A stretch of 46,314 nucleotides of DNA from NCBI GenBank assembly GCA_965660635.1, contig CBFIAS010000013.1:1-46314 (forward strand), in the 5' to 3' direction. The number at the start of each line of letters is the position of its first letter. Position 1 is the first letter of the stretch. Below the pieces are notes generated by a model. The model searched no databases, was not told the DNA's origin, and saw nothing but the letters and a program-made list of their open reading frames with translations. This stretch comes from UBA7374 sp965660635 (GTDB lineage: Bacteria > Verrucomicrobiota > Verrucomicrobiia > Opitutales > Coraliomargaritaceae). Of this stretch, positions 45,166 through 46,314 are shown one piece after another. The translations under genes and the position numbers were made by a program.

Positions 45166-46314
45166 TTACAAGAACTTGGTTTCATTGAGGAACCACTGCG
45201 GGTCGCCGGACTGCCAGCCGGGGTCGAGGGTTTCCTGCAGGTGCCGGCCAAAGTGGGTGGAGGTTGAGTTTTCTTTGAGTGCTTTGCTGAGGACGTAGAG
45301 GGCGTACTTGGGGCGGGTCAGTGCGACGTAGGCGGTGCAGAGGTCGTTGTAACGGGTCTCGGCCTCCAGTTGCTCGCGCCGGGCGCTGAGTTCGGGATCC
45401 TGCCCGGCGATATCCTTGGCGGGGAGGAGAGTGCCCCATTGGGGGTCGCGCTTGTCCGGGCCGAGCACGAGGGCATCGGTGCCCCCGCCCGGCGCGGGCT
45501 TGTCGAGTCCTGCCACGATGACCATGTCAAAGCCGAGTCCTTTGGCCTGGTGCACGGTCATCAGGCGGATGGAGCCGGCGGCTTCGGCTTCCTGCATCTG
45601 GAGGGACTCGATGTGGGCGATGAATTGCCCGATCCCGTCCTGGCTTGAGCGCGATTCATCAAAGGCACCTGCCGCAGCGACGATTTTCTGCGCCCGGTCG
45701 ATGAGGAAGCCTTCGTCCGGGTCAAGGGCGGCAGTCTCAATCCAATGCCGCAGGGTGGCGGCGTAGCCGTTTTGCGCGATGGATTCGAGGGTCTCTGTTC
45801 GGAAGCTTTCCGGGTTGTCCATGCCCCATGATGCGGCGGCGGGGTAGCCGCCCGCGAGAGCAGCGGAGAGCAGGTCGTCCGGATATGCGGCAGCCCGCAA
45901 TGCGCCGAGCAGGGCGGTGCCGAGGGGGTTGTCCACGCAGGGGTTGGATTTGCCTTCGACCGCCACAGGGATGCCCTCGGCTTGCAGGCAGGCGGCCAGG
46001 GCGGCCACTTCGTCGTTTTTTCGCAGGAGGATGGCACAGTCGATGTCGTGGCTGGGCGGGTCGACTTCCCGCAGGATTCGGAGAATTTCGGCTGATTGCG
46101 GGTCGAGGGGGGCATCCTCGTCGTCTTCAATGGGTCGCCAACAGGCGTAGCCGGTGCGTTCCCGGTTCGGCTTGGCCACGCTGTGGGCGTTCCATCCGGC
46201 TTGCCATTTTTCGATAGTGGCATCAGGGAAATGGAGCGTTTCAGCCAGTCCTGCCATGCTGCCGAAGACGGTGTTGACCATTTCAATGACGGGTGGGGAG
46301 GAGCGCCAGGATGC
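45166..46314 (-). CDS. UvrD/RecB-like superfamily 1 DNA helicase, C-terminal part (5' end outside window)
   Basis: Partial: 382 codons, still open at the window edge. The first visible residues, SWRSSPPVIEMVN, are motif IV of UvrD-type helicases. They are followed by a 2B-like insertion (about 60-240) and motif V IRLMTVHQAKGLGFDMVIVA. Motif VI is YVALTRPKYALYVL. The DNA is unwound 3'-5' by relatives. AddA/RecB-type repair nucleases share this layout, but the short tail after motif VI (about 45 residues) shows no RecB nuclease domain. Walker A lies outside the window. Confidence 0.88.
   Translation of the reverse strand, partial: ASWRSSPPVIEMVNTVFGSMAGLAETLHFPDATIEKWQAGWNAHSVAKPNRERTGYACWRPIEDDEDAPLDPQSAEILRILREVDPPSHDIDCAILLRKNDEVAALAACLQAEGIPVAVEGKSNPCVDNPLGTALLGALRAAAYPDDLLSAALAGGYPAAASWGMDNPESFRTETLESIAQNGYAATLRHWIETAALDPDEGFLIDRAQKIVAAAGAFDESRSSQDGIGQFIAHIESLQMQEAEAAGSIRLMTVHQAKGLGFDMVIVAGLDKPAPGGGTDALVLGPDKRDPQWGTLLPAKDIAGQDPELSARREQLEAETRYNDLCTAYVALTRPKYALYVLSKALKENSTSTHFGRHLQETLDPGWQSGDPQWFLNETKFL

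Overview
The window looks like a chromosomal piece of a GC-rich, didermic (LPS-making) bacterium, most likely a member of the PVC group and probably Verrucomicrobiota (Opitutia-like). The outer-membrane genes (bamA, an OmpH/Skp chaperone gene, lpxD, a lamB-type porin), the chlamydia-like class Ic ribonucleotide reductase, the ribH-nusB-ftsY run and intergenic DNA built from short repeated 'words' all fit. That placement is inference; there is no rRNA here to test it. Most of the window is core metabolism and information processing on both strands. One assembly gap (Ns, 7793-7891) lies inside an IS30-type transposase.

Layout. 1-118: a piece of an interspersed repeat. 138-5500: a DciA-like gene, then nrdB-nrdA (minus strand) with a double NrdR-type box and DnaA-box-like sites upstream. 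5712-7228: ECF sigma factor, small membrane partner and a secreted DUF3106-like protein. 7318-8750: tRNA-Lys, tRNA-Thr, a terminator, the gapped IS30 transposase, and a tRNA-Met remnant whose 3' end is duplicated in two 93-bp direct repeats. 8964-13076: rplY-pth-rpsF-ssb-rplI-dnaB. 13096-17266: bamA-ompH-lpxD. 17284-19748: prs and an HtrA protease. 20002-21720: amtB-glnK ending in a strong terminator. 21808-22522 and 25313-26443: gene-free repeat mosaics flanking a YmdB-like phosphodiesterase and the divergent acetolactate synthase gene. 26444-35369: maltoporin-like porin, ferredoxin, secreted EEP-family protein, metG, a conserved unknown, dnaX with a slippery A10 run, and metY. 35544-38478 (minus): ribH-nusB-ftsY-aroB with overlapping genes. 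38579-44439: tgt, DUF502 protein and recO (minus), a HAD phosphatase, a eukaryote-like UDP-glucose dehydrogenase and fabV. 44533-45131: a ParD/ParE-type toxin-antitoxin pair. 45166-46314: the 3' part of a UvrD-type helicase gene running out of the window.

I found no CRISPR array, prophage or obvious new multi-gene defence system. The most interesting signals are: (1) nrdB lacks the radical tyrosine (Leu instead) and has Glu for the first metal ligand, as in class Ic enzymes, with an NrdR box pair at exactly 31-bp spacing; (2) a dnaX whose short product ends at an A10 / A-AAA-AAC site, with a -1 frame continuing into a tau-like tail; (3) a Tgt lacking two zinc cysteines; (4) a perfect 38-bp palindrome inside the transposase; (5) the tRNA-Met 3'-end duplication; (6) a roughly 250-bp interspersed repeat family with an internal ATCGAA/ATCGCA array.
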